The notes below the pieces were generated by a model. The model was not told the DNA's origin. It saw nothing but the letters and a program-made list of their open reading frames with translations, and did not search any database. Of a DNA stretch of 64,000 nucleotides, positions 35,354 to 46,289 are shown in pieces (positions within the stretch are counted from its first letter, which is position 1; each line of letters begins with the position of its first letter). The position numbers were made by a program, and so were the translations under genes. Origin of the DNA: Pararhodobacter sp. SW119 (GTDB lineage Bacteria > Pseudomonadota > Alphaproteobacteria > Rhodobacterales > Rhodobacteraceae); NCBI RefSeq assembly GCF_017811755.1, contig NZ_JADDJF010000006.1, positions 62,001 through 126,000 on the forward strand, written 5' to 3'.

Positions 35354-36336
35354 TGCGCTTCCCAAGTCGTGCGATTGAACGGCTTGCCCGAGGCTTCGGC
35401 GACCCGGCGCACAACCGCCCAGTGTTCCTCGTAGGTCACCGGGTAGAACCGGTCGGCGCCGTCGAACTCGCGCTGCATTTCCTCGGTGAAGCGGTAGTCC
35501 ATGAAGCAGCCCAGCACGCGGTCGCGCAATTCCGGCGCGAGGCGGCTGTCATAGGCGAAGGACGAGGTCGGGAAGCGCTCGGACCGGTAGACGATGCGGA
35601 AATCGTCCTCGTCGACCTGGCCGCGGCGCGCCATCCGCTCGAACACGTCGGACGCGACGGCGGCCCCGTCATAGTCGCCCGAATCGACGCCCATCACCGA
35701 ATTGTCGTGCCCGCCCGAGAAGATCACCTCGTAATCCTCGCCCGGGGTCAGACCTTCTTCCGGGAACAGCGCCATCGGCGCGAGGTTCCCCGAGTTGGAC
35801 GAGGCCGAGGTATGGGCGAAGCGCTTGCCGGCCAGATCGGTCAGGCTTTCGATGTCACTGTCGGCGCGCACGACGACGATCAGGTTGTAGCCCTGCCAGT
35901 CCTCGGCATCGCCCTTGACCGCGAAGGGTACGGCGCCGGCCAGGTTCACCGCAAAGCCCGTGGGCCCGGTCGAGAAGCCGCCGATATGCAGACGGCCCGA
36001 CCGCATCGCCTCGATCTGCGCGGCGTTCGACTGGACGTTGAAATAGACGACGTCGCGCTCGGTGCATTCCTTCAGGTAGTCGACGAGTTCCGAGAAGATA
36101 TTGGCGTAGACCGCCGGATCCTCGACCGGGGTGTAGGCGAAGACCAGGGTCGAGGGGTCGCGCCACTGCGACGAATCCTCGGGCGTATCGGCCACGAGAT
36201 CGCCGTCGGCATCGCAGAACATGTCGTCCAGATCGCCGCGGTTGGGGCAATCCTGCGCCGTTGCGGCCGTCGCGCCGAACATCAGCAAGGCAGCAAGGCA
36301 GGCGCCTGTCGCCAAAAGGTTGCGTTGAATTTCCAT
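35350..36336 (-). CDS. phnD: Phosphonate/phosphite ABC transporter binding protein
   Basis: Periplasmic binding protein of 328 residues. The signal peptide covers about 1-27 (ATAATA before QDCP). [31 protein letters not shown] and the [13 protein letters not shown] ligand loop with a run of small hydroxyl residues fit the PhnD family that binds phosphonates, phosphite or related oxyanions. Which ligand cannot be told. First gene of the phnD-C-E-E set. The 211-base region upstream is AT-richer near the gene but shows no clear Pho box. Confidence 0.88.
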   Translation of the reverse strand: MEIQRNLLATGACLAALLMFGATAATAQDCPNRGDLDDMFCDADGDLVADTPEDSSQWRDPSTLVFAYTPVEDPAVYANIFSELVDYLKECTERDVVYFNVQSNAAQIEAMRSGRLHIGGFSTGPTGFAVNLAGAVPFAVKGDAEDWQGYNLIVVVRADSDIESLTDLAGKRFAHTSASSNSGNLAPMALFPEEGLTPGEDYEVIFSGGHDNSVMGVDSGDYDGAAVASDVFERMARRGQVDEDDFRIVYRSERFPTSSFAYDSRLAPELRDRVLGCFMDYRFTEEMQREFDGADRFYPVTYEEHWAVVRRVAEASGKPFNRTTWEAQ

Positions 36337-36547
36337 GGCTGCTTTCTCCTCCCAGAAAAGCGTTTTCAGCTTGATCGTGTGAACGCTATCACAGTGTCAC
36401 AAAACTGCAATATTCGGTTCTGGAAGAAATCATCCGCAATAAGCGGGCGCGCAAGAGCAGTCCCGACCCGAATGCCTCTGATGTTCGTCTGCGGTCGGGA
36501 TCTCGCGTGCCGCAGCGACCGGTGGTGCGCGCCGAACGGGGCGGCGG

Positions 36548-38074
36548 TCAGGACGCGTCAGAAGGACCGGAAAGCTGCTCGGCGAAATGGTCGATCAGGC
36601 GGTGTTTCAGGATCTTTCCGGTCGCCGCCGCGGGAAGGGCGGTGGCCAGCACGATGCGCGAGGGGCGCTTGTAGGGACTGAGCCGCGCGGCCGCATGGGC
36701 GGCCAGTTCGGCAACGGTCACGCCACCGGGTTCGGCGATCTGGACAAAGGCCAGTACCTCCTCGTTACCCGCCAGACTGCGCCCGACGACTGCCGACTGC
36801 ACGACGGCGGGATGGTCGTTGAGCGCGGCCTCGACCTCGGGCGGGTAGACGTTGAAGCCCGAACGGATGATCAGTTCCCGGGAGCGGCCGACGACATGCA
36901 AGTTGCCATCGGCGTCGAACCGGCCCAGATCGCCGGTACGCAGCCATCCGGCGGCGTCGAGCACCTTCGCGGTTTCCTCTGGCGCGCGAAAGTATCCCTT
37001 CATCACATGCGGGCCGCGCGTCAGGATCTCGCCAACCCCGCCGTCTGCCTGCGCGCCGACCGAGGGGTCGAGGCGGACCTCGACCCCGGGAAAGGGTTTG
37101 CCGACGCTGACATCAAGCGCGCCGGGCGGGTTGCGGGTGACGGTGATCCCGGCCGTCGATTCCGTCATCCCGTAGCCGTTCTGCAGGGGCAGGCCGTAGA
37201 ACGCCTCGGCCCGTCGCTTCCAGTCGGGGTCCAGCGGCGCCGCACCGGAGGAGACATAGCGCAAACGCCCCCCCTCCAGCCGGGTCAGACCGAGGCTGCG
37301 CGCATGGCCCATCAGAAGCGCGTGCATCTGCGGAACGGCGGGCAGGATGGTGACGTCCCGGCACAGCGCGTCGTAAAGCGCGGCGGCGGTAAAGCGCGCG
37401 GCCAGGCGGATGGTCGCGCCGCCCCAGCTGGCCGCGACCAGCATCGAATTCAGCCCGAAGACATGCGTGATCGGCAGCACGCCGTAGATGACATCCGCCG
37501 GTTGCAGGCTGCGCAAGGCAGCCGAGGCTTCCCCGCCGTAAAGCAGGTTGCCATGGGTCAGCATCACCCCCTTCGGCGTGCCCATCGTGCCGGTCGTATA
37601 GAGCAGCGCGGCGACATGGTCGCGGCCCGGGCTGACGGGTTCGGGTGTGGCCGGCAGATCGCCCTCGACATGCACCGCGAAGCCGGCCATCGAAACCGCC
37701 GCGGCGCCGGCGCCCTCGGCATGCGTCCGCGCGTCGGCCGAGACGGCCGAGGTGTAGATCACCACGCGTGGTTCGGCATGCGCGCGGATGCGAGCAAGTT
37801 CGGGGGCTGTCATCCGGGCATTGACCGGCGTGGCGATGGCGTCGAGCCGGCTGGCGGCGAATATGGCCACCGCCAGCGCGGCGCAGTTCTCGGCAACGAT
37901 CAACAAGCGGTCGCCGGGGCGCAGGCCGTGGCGCCCGAGGAAATCCGCGGCCTCGCGCACCATTTGGTCCAAGCGCTCGTAGGAGATCGCGGTGTCGTCA
38001 AGGTCGATGAGCGCAGCATGATCCGGACGCTCGGAAACGTGGGGCGCCGCAAGTTCGTGGATGCGCGAAATCAT
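36548..38074 (-). CDS. AMP-forming acyl-CoA ligase
   Basis: ANL-superfamily ligase of 508 residues that activates a carboxylic acid to its CoA thioester. Motifs: YTTGTMGTPKG at 159-169 (P-loop), NGYGMTES (A5), RTGDLG with FDADGNLHVVGRSRELIIRSGFNVYPPEVE, and the C-terminal catalytic Lys487 (TGKILK). Last gene of the acyl-CoA operon; its start overlaps the upstream stop as ATGA. The operon setting suggests it activates the pathway substrate. Acyl chain or ring specificity is unknown. Confidence 0.9.
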   Translation of the reverse strand: MISRIHELAAPHVSERPDHAALIDLDDTAISYERLDQMVREAADFLGRHGLRPGDRLLIVAENCAALAVAIFAASRLDAIATPVNARMTAPELARIRAHAEPRVVIYTSAVSADARTHAEGAGAAAVSMAGFAVHVEGDLPATPEPVSPGRDHVAALLYTTGTMGTPKGVMLTHGNLLYGGEASAALRSLQPADVIYGVLPITHVFGLNSMLVAASWGGATIRLAARFTAAALYDALCRDVTILPAVPQMHALLMGHARSLGLTRLEGGRLRYVSSGAAPLDPDWKRRAEAFYGLPLQNGYGMTESTAGITVTRNPPGALDVSVGKPFPGVEVRLDPSVGAQADGGVGEILTRGPHVMKGYFRAPEETAKVLDAAGWLRTGDLGRFDADGNLHVVGRSRELIIRSGFNVYPPEVEAALNDHPAVVQSAVVGRSLAGNEEVLAFVQIAEPGGVTVAELAAHAAARLSPYKRPSRIVLATALPAAATGKILKHRLIDHFAEQLSGPSDAS

Positions 38075-39090
38075 TGCGCCGCCCTGTCGTAATTGGCCGT
38101 CGCGGGGCGCAGGCGCGCCAGGGCCCGCAGCGCCTCGGCCTCGAACCGGTCGACGATGGCGGCCAGGGGCGCCGGCGCATCCGTCAGGCCCAGGGCCTGC
38201 CCGGCCGAATACATCCCCTGCTGCCAGTTCCCGGTGCGATACCCCTCGCGCGCGATGCGTCCGGCGACATGGGGCAGCAATCCCTCGATCCCGATCGCGG
38301 GATCTTCGGCCTCCAGCCGGGTGACGGTCTCGGTCGTCTCGTTGCGCAGGGTGCGGATCGTGTTGCGGACCGTCTGCATGGTCAGCGCCGTGTCGCGTTC
38401 GCTGGCCGCCGCGATCGCGGCCTTGTAGTCGGCATGCGCGGCGATCTCGTGCGCAACCAGAAACCGCGTCCCGACCACCACCCCCGCGGCGCCCATCGCC
38501 AGCGCCGCGACCAGTTGCGCGCCGGTTCCGATGCCGCCGCCCAGCAGCCAGGGAATGCGCAGATCCCGGTCGGCCAGTGCGCCGTTGACCATCGTGCCGA
38601 TCATGTCGAGGCCCGGATGCCCGCCGCACTCGGCGCCGACGATACTGACCATGTCGACGCCAATCGACTGCGCCTTGATCGCATAGCGCACCGCCGGCAC
38701 CTTGTGCAGCACGAAGATGCCGGCGTCCTTCAGGATCGGCATGAACTCCTCGGGGTTGCGGCCCGAGGTTTCGACGAAGCGCACGCCCTCGTCCGCGATC
38801 AGGCGGAAGACATCGGCCGTCTTCTCGCCGGACACGAGCTTCGGCAGCATCGAGACATTGACGCCGAAGGGACGCCCGGCGGCCAGTTCGCGCGCCCGCC
38901 TGATTTCACGCCGCAGATCGGCGGCTTCGGGAAAGCTGGCCGCCGTGATGAAGGACATCACGCCGGCGCGGGCGCCGGCCGCGACGTAGTCCGCGTCAGA
39001 AAGCCACATCAGCCCACCGGCCACCAGCGGAAGGCGCGCCCCGAAGCTGCGGGTGACCTCGGTTTCCAGCGCCGGGTCGGCCGGGGTCAT
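38071..39090 (-). CDS. Nitronate monooxygenase-family flavoprotein
   Basis: FMN-dependent TIM-barrel protein of 339 residues in the nitronate monooxygenase / 2-nitropropane dioxygenase family. Typical segments are PLVAGGLMWLSDADYVAAGARAG, GVNVSML, VGAECGGHPG and LLGGGIGTGAQLVAALAMGAAGVVVGTRFL. Some relatives act on CoA thioesters (for example the IpdC-type reductase in steroid ring degradation). Overlapping stop and start codons with a thioesterase and a CoA ligase favour a CoA-thioester substrate here over nitronate detoxification; this is inference. Confidence 0.85.
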   Translation of the reverse strand: MTPADPALETEVTRSFGARLPLVAGGLMWLSDADYVAAGARAGVMSFITAASFPEAADLRREIRRARELAAGRPFGVNVSMLPKLVSGEKTADVFRLIADEGVRFVETSGRNPEEFMPILKDAGIFVLHKVPAVRYAIKAQSIGVDMVSIVGAECGGHPGLDMIGTMVNGALADRDLRIPWLLGGGIGTGAQLVAALAMGAAGVVVGTRFLVAHEIAAHADYKAAIAAASERDTALTMQTVRNTIRTLRNETTETVTRLEAEDPAIGIEGLLPHVAGRIAREGYRTGNWQQGMYSAGQALGLTDAPAPLAAIVDRFEAEALRALARLRPATANYDRAAQ

Positions 39091-39518
39091 GCAGCACCGT
39101 TTTCGGAAAGCACGCGCTGCGGGACGCGCTTGAAGACGCCGTTCGCGGTGGCAAGGGTCGTACCGGCGGCATCGGTCAGGACACCCTCGACAAAGAGCAA
39201 GGAGGCGCCGCCGCCGATGACCTGCCCGATCGCCGTGACCGTGCCGGGACCGGCCGGCGCCAGAAATTGCACCGTGATGGAAATGGTCAGGAACGGCGCC
39301 TTGCCCGCAGGATCGATCGAAAGGCTGGCGGTGGCGCCCATCGCGCTGTCCAGCAGAAGCGAGACCAGCCCGCCATGCAGCACGCCGTGGCGGTTCAGAT
39401 GCGCCTCGGTCACCTCCATCCGGCACCGCGCGCGTCGATCCGGCTGGCCGACATCCAGCACATAGCCCAGCGTGCGCTGGCAGCCGGTCTCGTCCACGAT
39501 CAGGCCGGCGTCGCTCAT
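39087..39518 (-). CDS. PaaI-family hotdog thioesterase
   Basis: Hotdog-fold acyl-CoA thioesterase of 143 residues with HGG at 48-50 and the catalytic Asp57 (HGVLHGGLVSLLLDSAMG). Such enzymes release stalled CoA esters during catabolism. Start and stop codons overlap those of both neighbours (ATGA), so it is translated with the dehydrogenase and flavoprotein genes. Confidence 0.88.
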   Translation of the reverse strand: MSDAGLIVDETGCQRTLGYVLDVGQPDRRARCRMEVTEAHLNRHGVLHGGLVSLLLDSAMGATASLSIDPAGKAPFLTISITVQFLAPAGPGTVTAIGQVIGGGASLLFVEGVLTDAAGTTLATANGVFKRVPQRVLSENGAA

Positions 39519-40633
39519 CCCGCCTCGGCCCCGATGCGTAGCGCGATGAAGCGTTCCAGGTGATGGTCGGTATCGCCGAAGCGGTGATCGACCGCCATCA
39601 GCCGGCGCACCAGATGGCCCAGCCCGTATTCCGCCGTCATCCCGATCCCGCCGTGCAGCTGGACAGAGTCCTCGACAACCAGCCGCGCCGCGCGGCCGAT
39701 TAGCTGCTTGGCCGCGCTTGCATGGCGATCGCGCAGCGCCGGCTCCTCGTCAACATGCCCGGCAAGGTTCAGCACGGCCGAGCGCGCCTGCTCGATCTCG
39801 ATCGCCATGTCGGCCATGCGGTGCTGCAGGGCCTGGAAACTGCCGATGGGTCGGCCGAACTGCTTGCGGGTCCGCAGGTAGTCGAGGGTCATGTCGCGGA
39901 TAGCGTCCATCATGCCCACGGCCTCGGCGCATTGCGCAAGGATCGCGCGTGCGACGTGGCGCTCCAGGATCGGCGCGGCGGTGTCGTCGGGTCCGATGCG
40001 TTCGGCCGGCGTGGCGTCGAGCGTGACCTCGGCACCGCGACCGCCACCGATCATCGGATAGGGGCGCATCGCCAACCCCTTGGCATTGGCTGCGACAGTG
40101 AAAAGCCCGATTCCGTCCCGATCCCCCACATCGCCGGCAACCCGCGCCGTCACCACGATCAGATTGGCCGCCGGGGCGTTGACCACGACAGACTTGTGCC
40201 CGGTCAGCGCCCACGCGCCGCCGGATTCGGTGGCCTGCGTCGACACCGTGGTCAGGTCATAGCGGTTGCCGGGTTCCGTCTGGGCGAGGCAGAGGTGCAT
40301 ATCGCCCGCGATGAGTTGCTCGACAGCGTCGGACTTACCGCAATCGGCAAGGATCCCGCCCGCCAGCAACGCCTCGGTCACCGGCTCGGCAACCGCGGCG
40401 CGGCCGAGTTCCTCGAAAACGGTCGCGATGTCGGGACCGGCGCCGCCAAAGCCACCTTGCTCCTCGGTGAAGAGCGCGCCCAGCACACCAAGCTCCGCCA
40501 GCGCCGCCCAGACCGCCGGATCGCTACCTGTGTCGTCGGCCTTTGCACGCGCTTCGGGTCCATACTGTCTTTCGATCGTGCGGCGCAGGCTGTCGGCCAG
40601 CATGCGCCGCTCATCGCTCATGGTGAAATCCAT
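39515..40633 (-). CDS. Acyl-CoA dehydrogenase, smaller partner
   Basis: Acyl-CoA dehydrogenase-family protein of 372 residues (MDFTMSDERRMLADSLRR start; QLHGGIGMTAEYGLGHLVRRL near the end). It is adjacent to a second, 399-residue dehydrogenase. Such unequal pairs (PimC/PimD, steroid FadE pairs) often form alpha2beta2 enzymes in which only one chain has the full active site. Pairing is inferred from adjacency. Gap to the upstream partner is 13 bases. Confidence 0.87.
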   Translation of the reverse strand: MDFTMSDERRMLADSLRRTIERQYGPEARAKADDTGSDPAVWAALAELGVLGALFTEEQGGFGGAGPDIATVFEELGRAAVAEPVTEALLAGGILADCGKSDAVEQLIAGDMHLCLAQTEPGNRYDLTTVSTQATESGGAWALTGHKSVVVNAPAANLIVVTARVAGDVGDRDGIGLFTVAANAKGLAMRPYPMIGGGRGAEVTLDATPAERIGPDDTAAPILERHVARAILAQCAEAVGMMDAIRDMTLDYLRTRKQFGRPIGSFQALQHRMADMAIEIEQARSAVLNLAGHVDEEPALRDRHASAAKQLIGRAARLVVEDSVQLHGGIGMTAEYGLGHLVRRLMAVDHRFGDTDHHLERFIALRIGAEAG

Positions 40634-40646
40634 CGCGCGGCCCCCC

Positions 40647-41846
40647 TCAAAGGTTCAGCAAGGTCTTGGTGATGATCCCGCGCTGGATCTCGTTCGAGCC
40701 GCCATAGATCGAAAGCTTGCGGTTGTTCAGGTATTGCGGCGCGGCTGCGGCCGCATATTCCGGTCCGATCGGCTCGTGATTGGTCCCCTCTTCCAAGAGT
40801 TCCGAGGCGAAGGGCATCGCGTAGGGGCCGACGGCGCGGCGCGTCAGGAAGTTGATCTCCTGACGGATCTGTGTGCCCTTGATCTTCAGCATCGAGCTTT
40901 CGGGACCGGGTGCCTGTCCGGCCTCCGCCTGCGCCACCACGCGCAGATTGGTCGTCGCCATCGCCATGAGGTCGATCTCGACCTGAGCCATGCGCGCGGC
41001 GAAGAACGGATTCTCGCTCAGCGGCCGGCCGCCCGACATCTCGGTGGCGGCGATACGCTTGAGATTGGCCAGGCCGGCACTGGCAAACCCCACGCCTGCG
41101 ATCCCTGTGCGTTCGTGCGTCAGCAGGTACTTGGCGTAGGTCCAGCCCTTGTTTTCCTCTCCCACCAGGTTCTCCACCGGCACCCGGACATCGCTGAAGA
41201 AGACCTCGTTCACTTCGGTCGAGCCGTCGATCAGCACGATCGGGCGCACCTCGATCCCCGGCGTGTTCATGTCGATCAGCAGGAAGGATATCCCTTGCTG
41301 CGGCTTCTCGGCCTGCGGATCGGTGCGTACCAGGCAGAAGATCCAGTCGGCATGCTGGCCCAGCGTCGTCCAGGTCTTCTGCCCATTGACGACGTATTCG
41401 TCGCCCTCGCGCACCGCCGTGGTGCGCACACTGGCCAGGTCCGACCCGGCGCCCGGTTCGGAATAGCCCTGGCACCACCAGTCGTCGTCATTGAGGATGC
41501 GCGGCAGATAATGTGCCTGCTGCTCGGAGCTTCCGAACTTCATCAGGACAGGGCCGAGCATGTTCAGGCCGAAGGGGACGACCCGCGGGGCATGGGCGGC
41601 GGTCACTTCCTCGTCGAGGATGTGTCGCTGGACCGCGCTCAGTTCCGCGCCACCGTGGGCCTTGGGCCAGTTCGGTGCCAGCCAGCCCTTCTCGCGCAGT
41701 CTTGCGTGCCACTCCAGATAGTCGTCCTTGCTCAGGTGTCGACCAAGGCGGACCTTGTCGGACAGCCGCTTCGGCAACCGGTCGCGCAGGAAGGCGCGGA
41801 CCTCGTCGCGGAAAGCGCGCTCTTCGGGCGTGTAGCTCAGATCCAT
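40647..41846 (-). CDS. Acyl-CoA dehydrogenase, larger partner
   Basis: Acyl-CoA dehydrogenase of 399 residues. It has WCQGYSEPGAGSDLASVRTTA (FAD-binding loop), NGQKTWTTLGQHADWIF, and a C-terminal YGGSNEIQRGIITKTLLNL, which is typical of the large partner of heteromeric dehydrogenases such as pimeloyl-CoA dehydrogenase. It would introduce a 2,3-double bond into a CoA thioester with electrons to ETF. Lies 10 bases after the thiolase. Confidence 0.9.
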   Translation of the reverse strand: MDLSYTPEERAFRDEVRAFLRDRLPKRLSDKVRLGRHLSKDDYLEWHARLREKGWLAPNWPKAHGGAELSAVQRHILDEEVTAAHAPRVVPFGLNMLGPVLMKFGSSEQQAHYLPRILNDDDWWCQGYSEPGAGSDLASVRTTAVREGDEYVVNGQKTWTTLGQHADWIFCLVRTDPQAEKPQQGISFLLIDMNTPGIEVRPIVLIDGSTEVNEVFFSDVRVPVENLVGEENKGWTYAKYLLTHERTGIAGVGFASAGLANLKRIAATEMSGGRPLSENPFFAARMAQVEIDLMAMATTNLRVVAQAEAGQAPGPESSMLKIKGTQIRQEINFLTRRAVGPYAMPFASELLEEGTNHEPIGPEYAAAAAPQYLNNRKLSIYGGSNEIQRGIITKTLLNL

Positions 41847-41856
41847 GATGTTTCCT

Positions 41857-43032
41857 TCAGAAAATCTCGAACAGTCCGGCCGCGCCCTGCCCGCCGCCGA
41901 TACACATGGTCACGACACCGTAGCGCGCGCCGCGCCGGTGGCCTTCGCGCAGAAGGTGCCCGGCCATTCGTGCCCCGGTCATGCCGAAGGGATGGCCGAT
42001 GGCGATCGAGCCGCCATTCACGTTGTAGCGCTCGGGATCGATACTCAAGCGGTCGCGGCAGTAGAGCGCCTGGCTGGCGAACGCCTCGTTGAGTTCCCAG
42101 AGGTCGATGTCATCGACCGACAGGCCCGCGCGTTCCAGCAGGCGCGGCACCGCAAAGACCGGTCCGATGCCCATTTCGTCCGGTTCGCATCCAGCGACCG
42201 CGTAACCGCGAAACGCGCCCATCGGCGAAAGCCCCTGGCGTGCCGCCTCGTCGGCGTTCATCAGAACCAGCGCCGCCGCCCCGTCCGACAGTTGCGAGGC
42301 GTTGCCGGCGGTGATGAAATGATCCTCGCCGCGCACCGGGTCCAGCTTCGCCAACCCCTCCAGCGTCGTGCCCGGCCGATTGCATTCGTCCCGGTCGAGC
42401 GTGATCGTGCGTTCGGTGGTTTCACCCGTTGCCTTGTCGGTCACGTTCATCACCGTCTCTATCGGCACGATCTCGTCCTTGAAGAGACCCGCCTCCTGCG
42501 CCGCCGCGATACGTTGCTGCGACCGCAATGCATAGGCGTCCTGCGCCGCGCGCGTCACGCCGTAGCGCGCGGCGACGATATCGGCGGTTTCGATCATCGC
42601 CATGTAGAGGTCGGGCTTGTTTTCCTCGATCCACGCCTCGCGCGAATGACGCGGCGGCGGCAGGTTCAGGCTGATGCTTTCGACACCGCCAACCAGCACC
42701 GCCTTGGCGCCTTCGGCAGTGATCATGTGCGCGCCCTGCGCCAGGGCCTGCAGGCCGCTGGCGCAGAATCGGTTGACGGTGGTGCCTGCCACCGAAACCG
42801 GCAGGCCGGCACGGATCGCCGCCTGCCGGCCCAGGTTGCCGCCGGTGACATGCTCGGGGTAGCCGGTGCCCCAGATGCTATCTTCGATCATCGCCGGGTC
42901 GACCCCGGCGCGCTGCACCGCCGCAGCGGCGACATGCCCGGCCATCGTCACGCCATGGGTGCGATTGAACGCGCCGCGTCCGGCTTTTCCGATGCCGGTG
43001 CGGGCGGTGGATACAATGACGGCTTCGGGCAT
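41857..43032 (-). CDS. Acetyl-CoA acyltransferase (thiolase)
   Basis: Thiolase of 391 residues. Nucleophile Cys90 in [15 protein letters not shown] with the active-site His ([17 protein letters not shown]), and the terminal CIGGGQGAA Cys. Catalyses the last, thiolytic step of beta-oxidation. First gene of the six-gene acyl-CoA operon; GGAGG precedes the ATG and a promoter candidate lies about 140-170 bases upstream. No hydratase or 3-hydroxyacyl dehydrogenase is in the operon. Confidence 0.92.
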   Translation of the reverse strand: MPEAVIVSTARTGIGKAGRGAFNRTHGVTMAGHVAAAAVQRAGVDPAMIEDSIWGTGYPEHVTGGNLGRQAAIRAGLPVSVAGTTVNRFCASGLQALAQGAHMITAEGAKAVLVGGVESISLNLPPPRHSREAWIEENKPDLYMAMIETADIVAARYGVTRAAQDAYALRSQQRIAAAQEAGLFKDEIVPIETVMNVTDKATGETTERTITLDRDECNRPGTTLEGLAKLDPVRGEDHFITAGNASQLSDGAAALVLMNADEAARQGLSPMGAFRGYAVAGCEPDEMGIGPVFAVPRLLERAGLSVDDIDLWELNEAFASQALYCRDRLSIDPERYNVNGGSIAIGHPFGMTGARMAGHLLREGHRRGARYGVVTMCIGGGQGAAGLFEIF

Positions 43033-43505
43033 GGGGGCCTCCGGTGGGATCGGGCAAGACGTTGCGCGGTAAAGGGCGCGGGTGGCTGGATCCGGGCCGT
43101 CGGGATTGCCCTGCCCGCGCGACTTCCGGTCGCCAGCGGCCCGTTCACCTGTCCCCCACCCTCTTTCGGAAAACAGGTTAGTGTCCTCTGTTGCGGACAG
43201 TCAACCGACAATCCGGGACCTGCGCGCCCCCGCGCCTGCGGCTCCCGGACTGTTCGCGCCAGCGACCCCTATCGGACCTTGTAACAGTCTCGGAAGACTC
43301 GCGATTGATCTGCAAGCGATCCGAGACCAATTCGCGTCCACCTTGCATCTGCGCATGCACGAAGCGCTTGAGCAGACGCAATGCACATAATTTGGACGTC
43401 TCGTGGAAGGATTGCTGCTTCCAAGGCGCCTTCCTGCATATTTTTATTGCGTGGGGCGTTCCCCCGTGCGATGAGCCATTACCCAATTGGTTCGTTTTGG
43501 CCCAC
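43033..43505. other. 473-base divergent regulatory region between thiolase and GntR genes
   Basis: Contains a minus-strand promoter candidate with an inverted repeat (43175-43204). The part nearest the GntR gene (43380-43505) is AT-richer and holds CCAATTGG (43480-43490 region) and a GGGGCGTTCCCCC dyad, but no promoter boxes I trust. Short reading frames across the region lack ribosome sites and family sequence. Confidence 0.55.
43175..43204 (-). promoter_or_regulatory. Candidate promoter with operator-like inverted repeat for the acyl-CoA operon
   Basis: On the minus strand: TTGACT (43204-43199), 18-base spacer, TAACCT (43180-43175). The spacer and -35 edge contain the inverted repeat ACTGTCC-N8-GGACACT (43201-43180; six of seven pairs match). 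The ATG of the thiolase gene is about 140 bases downstream. Could be bound by a TetR- or GntR-type repressor. Confidence 0.5.
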
Positions 43506-44196
43506 ATGATGACACCCGCCAACGACAATTCCTCTCTGGCGCTCGAACGGTTGCGCACGCTTCTTGCGGAGATGCCGCAGAACGGCGAAGCCCGCCTGCC
43601 CACCGAACGCGCGCTGGCCGAGACGCTGGGCATCTCGCGCAGGTCCGTGCGCCGCGCGATCGAGGTGCTGGAAGCGGAGGGCCAGGTCTGGCGGCGGCAG
43701 GGGTCCGGCACCTATGCCGGGCCGCGGCCTGGCGCGCTGGACGCGCCCCCGCCGCAGGCGATCAATCCCATCGAGGTGATGGAGGTGCGCCTGCGCATCG
43801 AGCCGCAGATCGCGCAGCTGGCCGCGTTGCGCGCCCGGCCCGAGGCGATCGAACGGATCTCGGCCCTCGTCGACCGACTGGACACGACCGGCGACGGCGA
43901 CGAGCGCGAGCTTTGGGACAGCGCCCTGCACCGCGAGATCGCCCGCGCCTGCGACAATCGCATGTTCCTGATGATCTTCGACGCCATCGACCGTGCCCGC
44001 CACGACGACCAGTGGCGCGCCCTTCGCGCCCGCGCGCGCAGCACCGCGAATTTCGCGATCTACCAGCGGCAGCACCGGGCGATCCGCGACGCCCTGGCCG
44101 GGCGCGACCCCGTCGCCGCGGGCGAGGCGATGCGCGCGCATATCCTGACGCTGAACGACAATCTGCATCGCCAGACCTCGCTGGAGGCCCTGCCGA

Positions 44197-44207
<11 letters not shown>
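43506..44207 (+). CDS. GntR-family regulator with FCD domain
   Basis: Transcription factor of 233 residues. The winged-helix part has RLPTERALAETLGISRRSVRRAIEVLEAEGQVWRRQGSGTYAG (about 26-70), and an FCD-type helical domain follows (HREIARACDNRMFLMIFD; QRQHRAIRDALAGRD). The gene overlaps the next by 11 bases, so it likely regulates the importer operon it heads. The ATG at 43506 or the adjacent one at 43509 starts it; the ribosome site is weak. Confidence 0.87.
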
Positions 44208-45185
<978 letters not shown>

Positions 45186-45189
<4 letters not shown>

Positions 45190-46289
45190 GCGAGTTCATC
45201 CTCGAAACCCGCGATCTGCACCGACGCTTCCACATGGGCGGCGGGCTTTTGCAGAAGCAGTCCACGATCCACGCGGTCAACGGCGTCTGGCTGCAGGTCC
45301 GGCGCGGCGAGACCTTCGCCATCGTCGGCGAATCCGGCTGCGGCAAGTCCACGCTGGCGCGGCTTCTGCTGCGGCTGATCGAACCGTCCGAGGGTCAGGT
45401 CCACTACGATGGGCGCGACCTGACCGCCCTTCCCGCCGCCGACATGCGCAAGCTGCGCGCCGAGTTGCAGTTCATTTTCCAGGATCCCTTCTCGTCGCTC
45501 AACCCGCGCATGACGGTCGAACGCATCGTGGGCGAGCCATTGTCGGTACACACGACCCTGTCGGGCGCCGAGCGCCGCGCCAGGGTGGCCGAACTGCTGA
45601 CCCGCGTCGGCCTTCGCCCCGAACATGCCGACCGCTACCCGCACGAATTCTCGGGCGGACAGCGCCAGCGGATCTGCATTGCCCGCGCCCTGGCCTGCGG
45701 CCCCAAGCTGCTGATCGGGGACGAACCGGTCTCGGCGCTGGATGTCTCGGTCCAGGCGCAGATCGTGAACCTGCTGGAGGATCTGAAGGACGAGTTCGGG
45801 CTGACGCTGATCGTCATCGCGCACGATCTGGCGGTGATCCGGCACATGTCCGACCGGATCGCGGTCATGTATCTGGGCGAAATCGTCGAGCTTGCCCCGA
45901 CCGAAACACTCTTCTCGGCCCCCCGCCACCCCTACACGCAGGCCCTGCTGCAGGCGATTCCGGTGCCCGCCCCCGGCGCGCGCGGCGCGCGCACGGCGCT
46001 TGGCGGGGACATCCCGTCGCCGGCCAATCCGCCCCCGGGCTGCAAGTTCCACACCCGCTGCCCACACGCGACCGAGCTTTGCGCGCGCGAGCGTCCCGTC
46101 CTGTCGGAGTCCGCGCCGGAACAACAGGTTGCCTGTCATCACTGGCGGACGATCCCTGCCCCCGACGCCACGGCGCTGCACATCGAGACCCGCAGCGCAG
46201 CCGCCGAACGCCGCTTCGCGCTCTTTCGTGCGGCGAGTGCCGAAAAGACCATCCACCCCAACAAGGAGAAGGCAAATGACCACGCGTAA
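45186..46289 (+). CDS. ABC transporter ATPase (DppF type)
   Basis: Second ATPase of the importer (367 residues): Walker A GESGCGKS at 48-55, [26 protein letters not shown], and the C-terminal [15 protein letters not shown] extension. Its last 14 bases overlap the start of the solute-binding protein gene. Together with DppD, SBP, DppB and DppC it makes a complete importer. Confidence 0.93.

Noticed and set aside
36380-36425. Possible Pho box upstream of phnD (GTGTCAC-N4-CTGCAAT, or TGTGACAC/TGTGATAG repeats on the other strand)
   Set aside because: Each half matches the consensus at only about five of seven positions, the better version points away from phnD, and the other has an 8-base period where 11 is expected.
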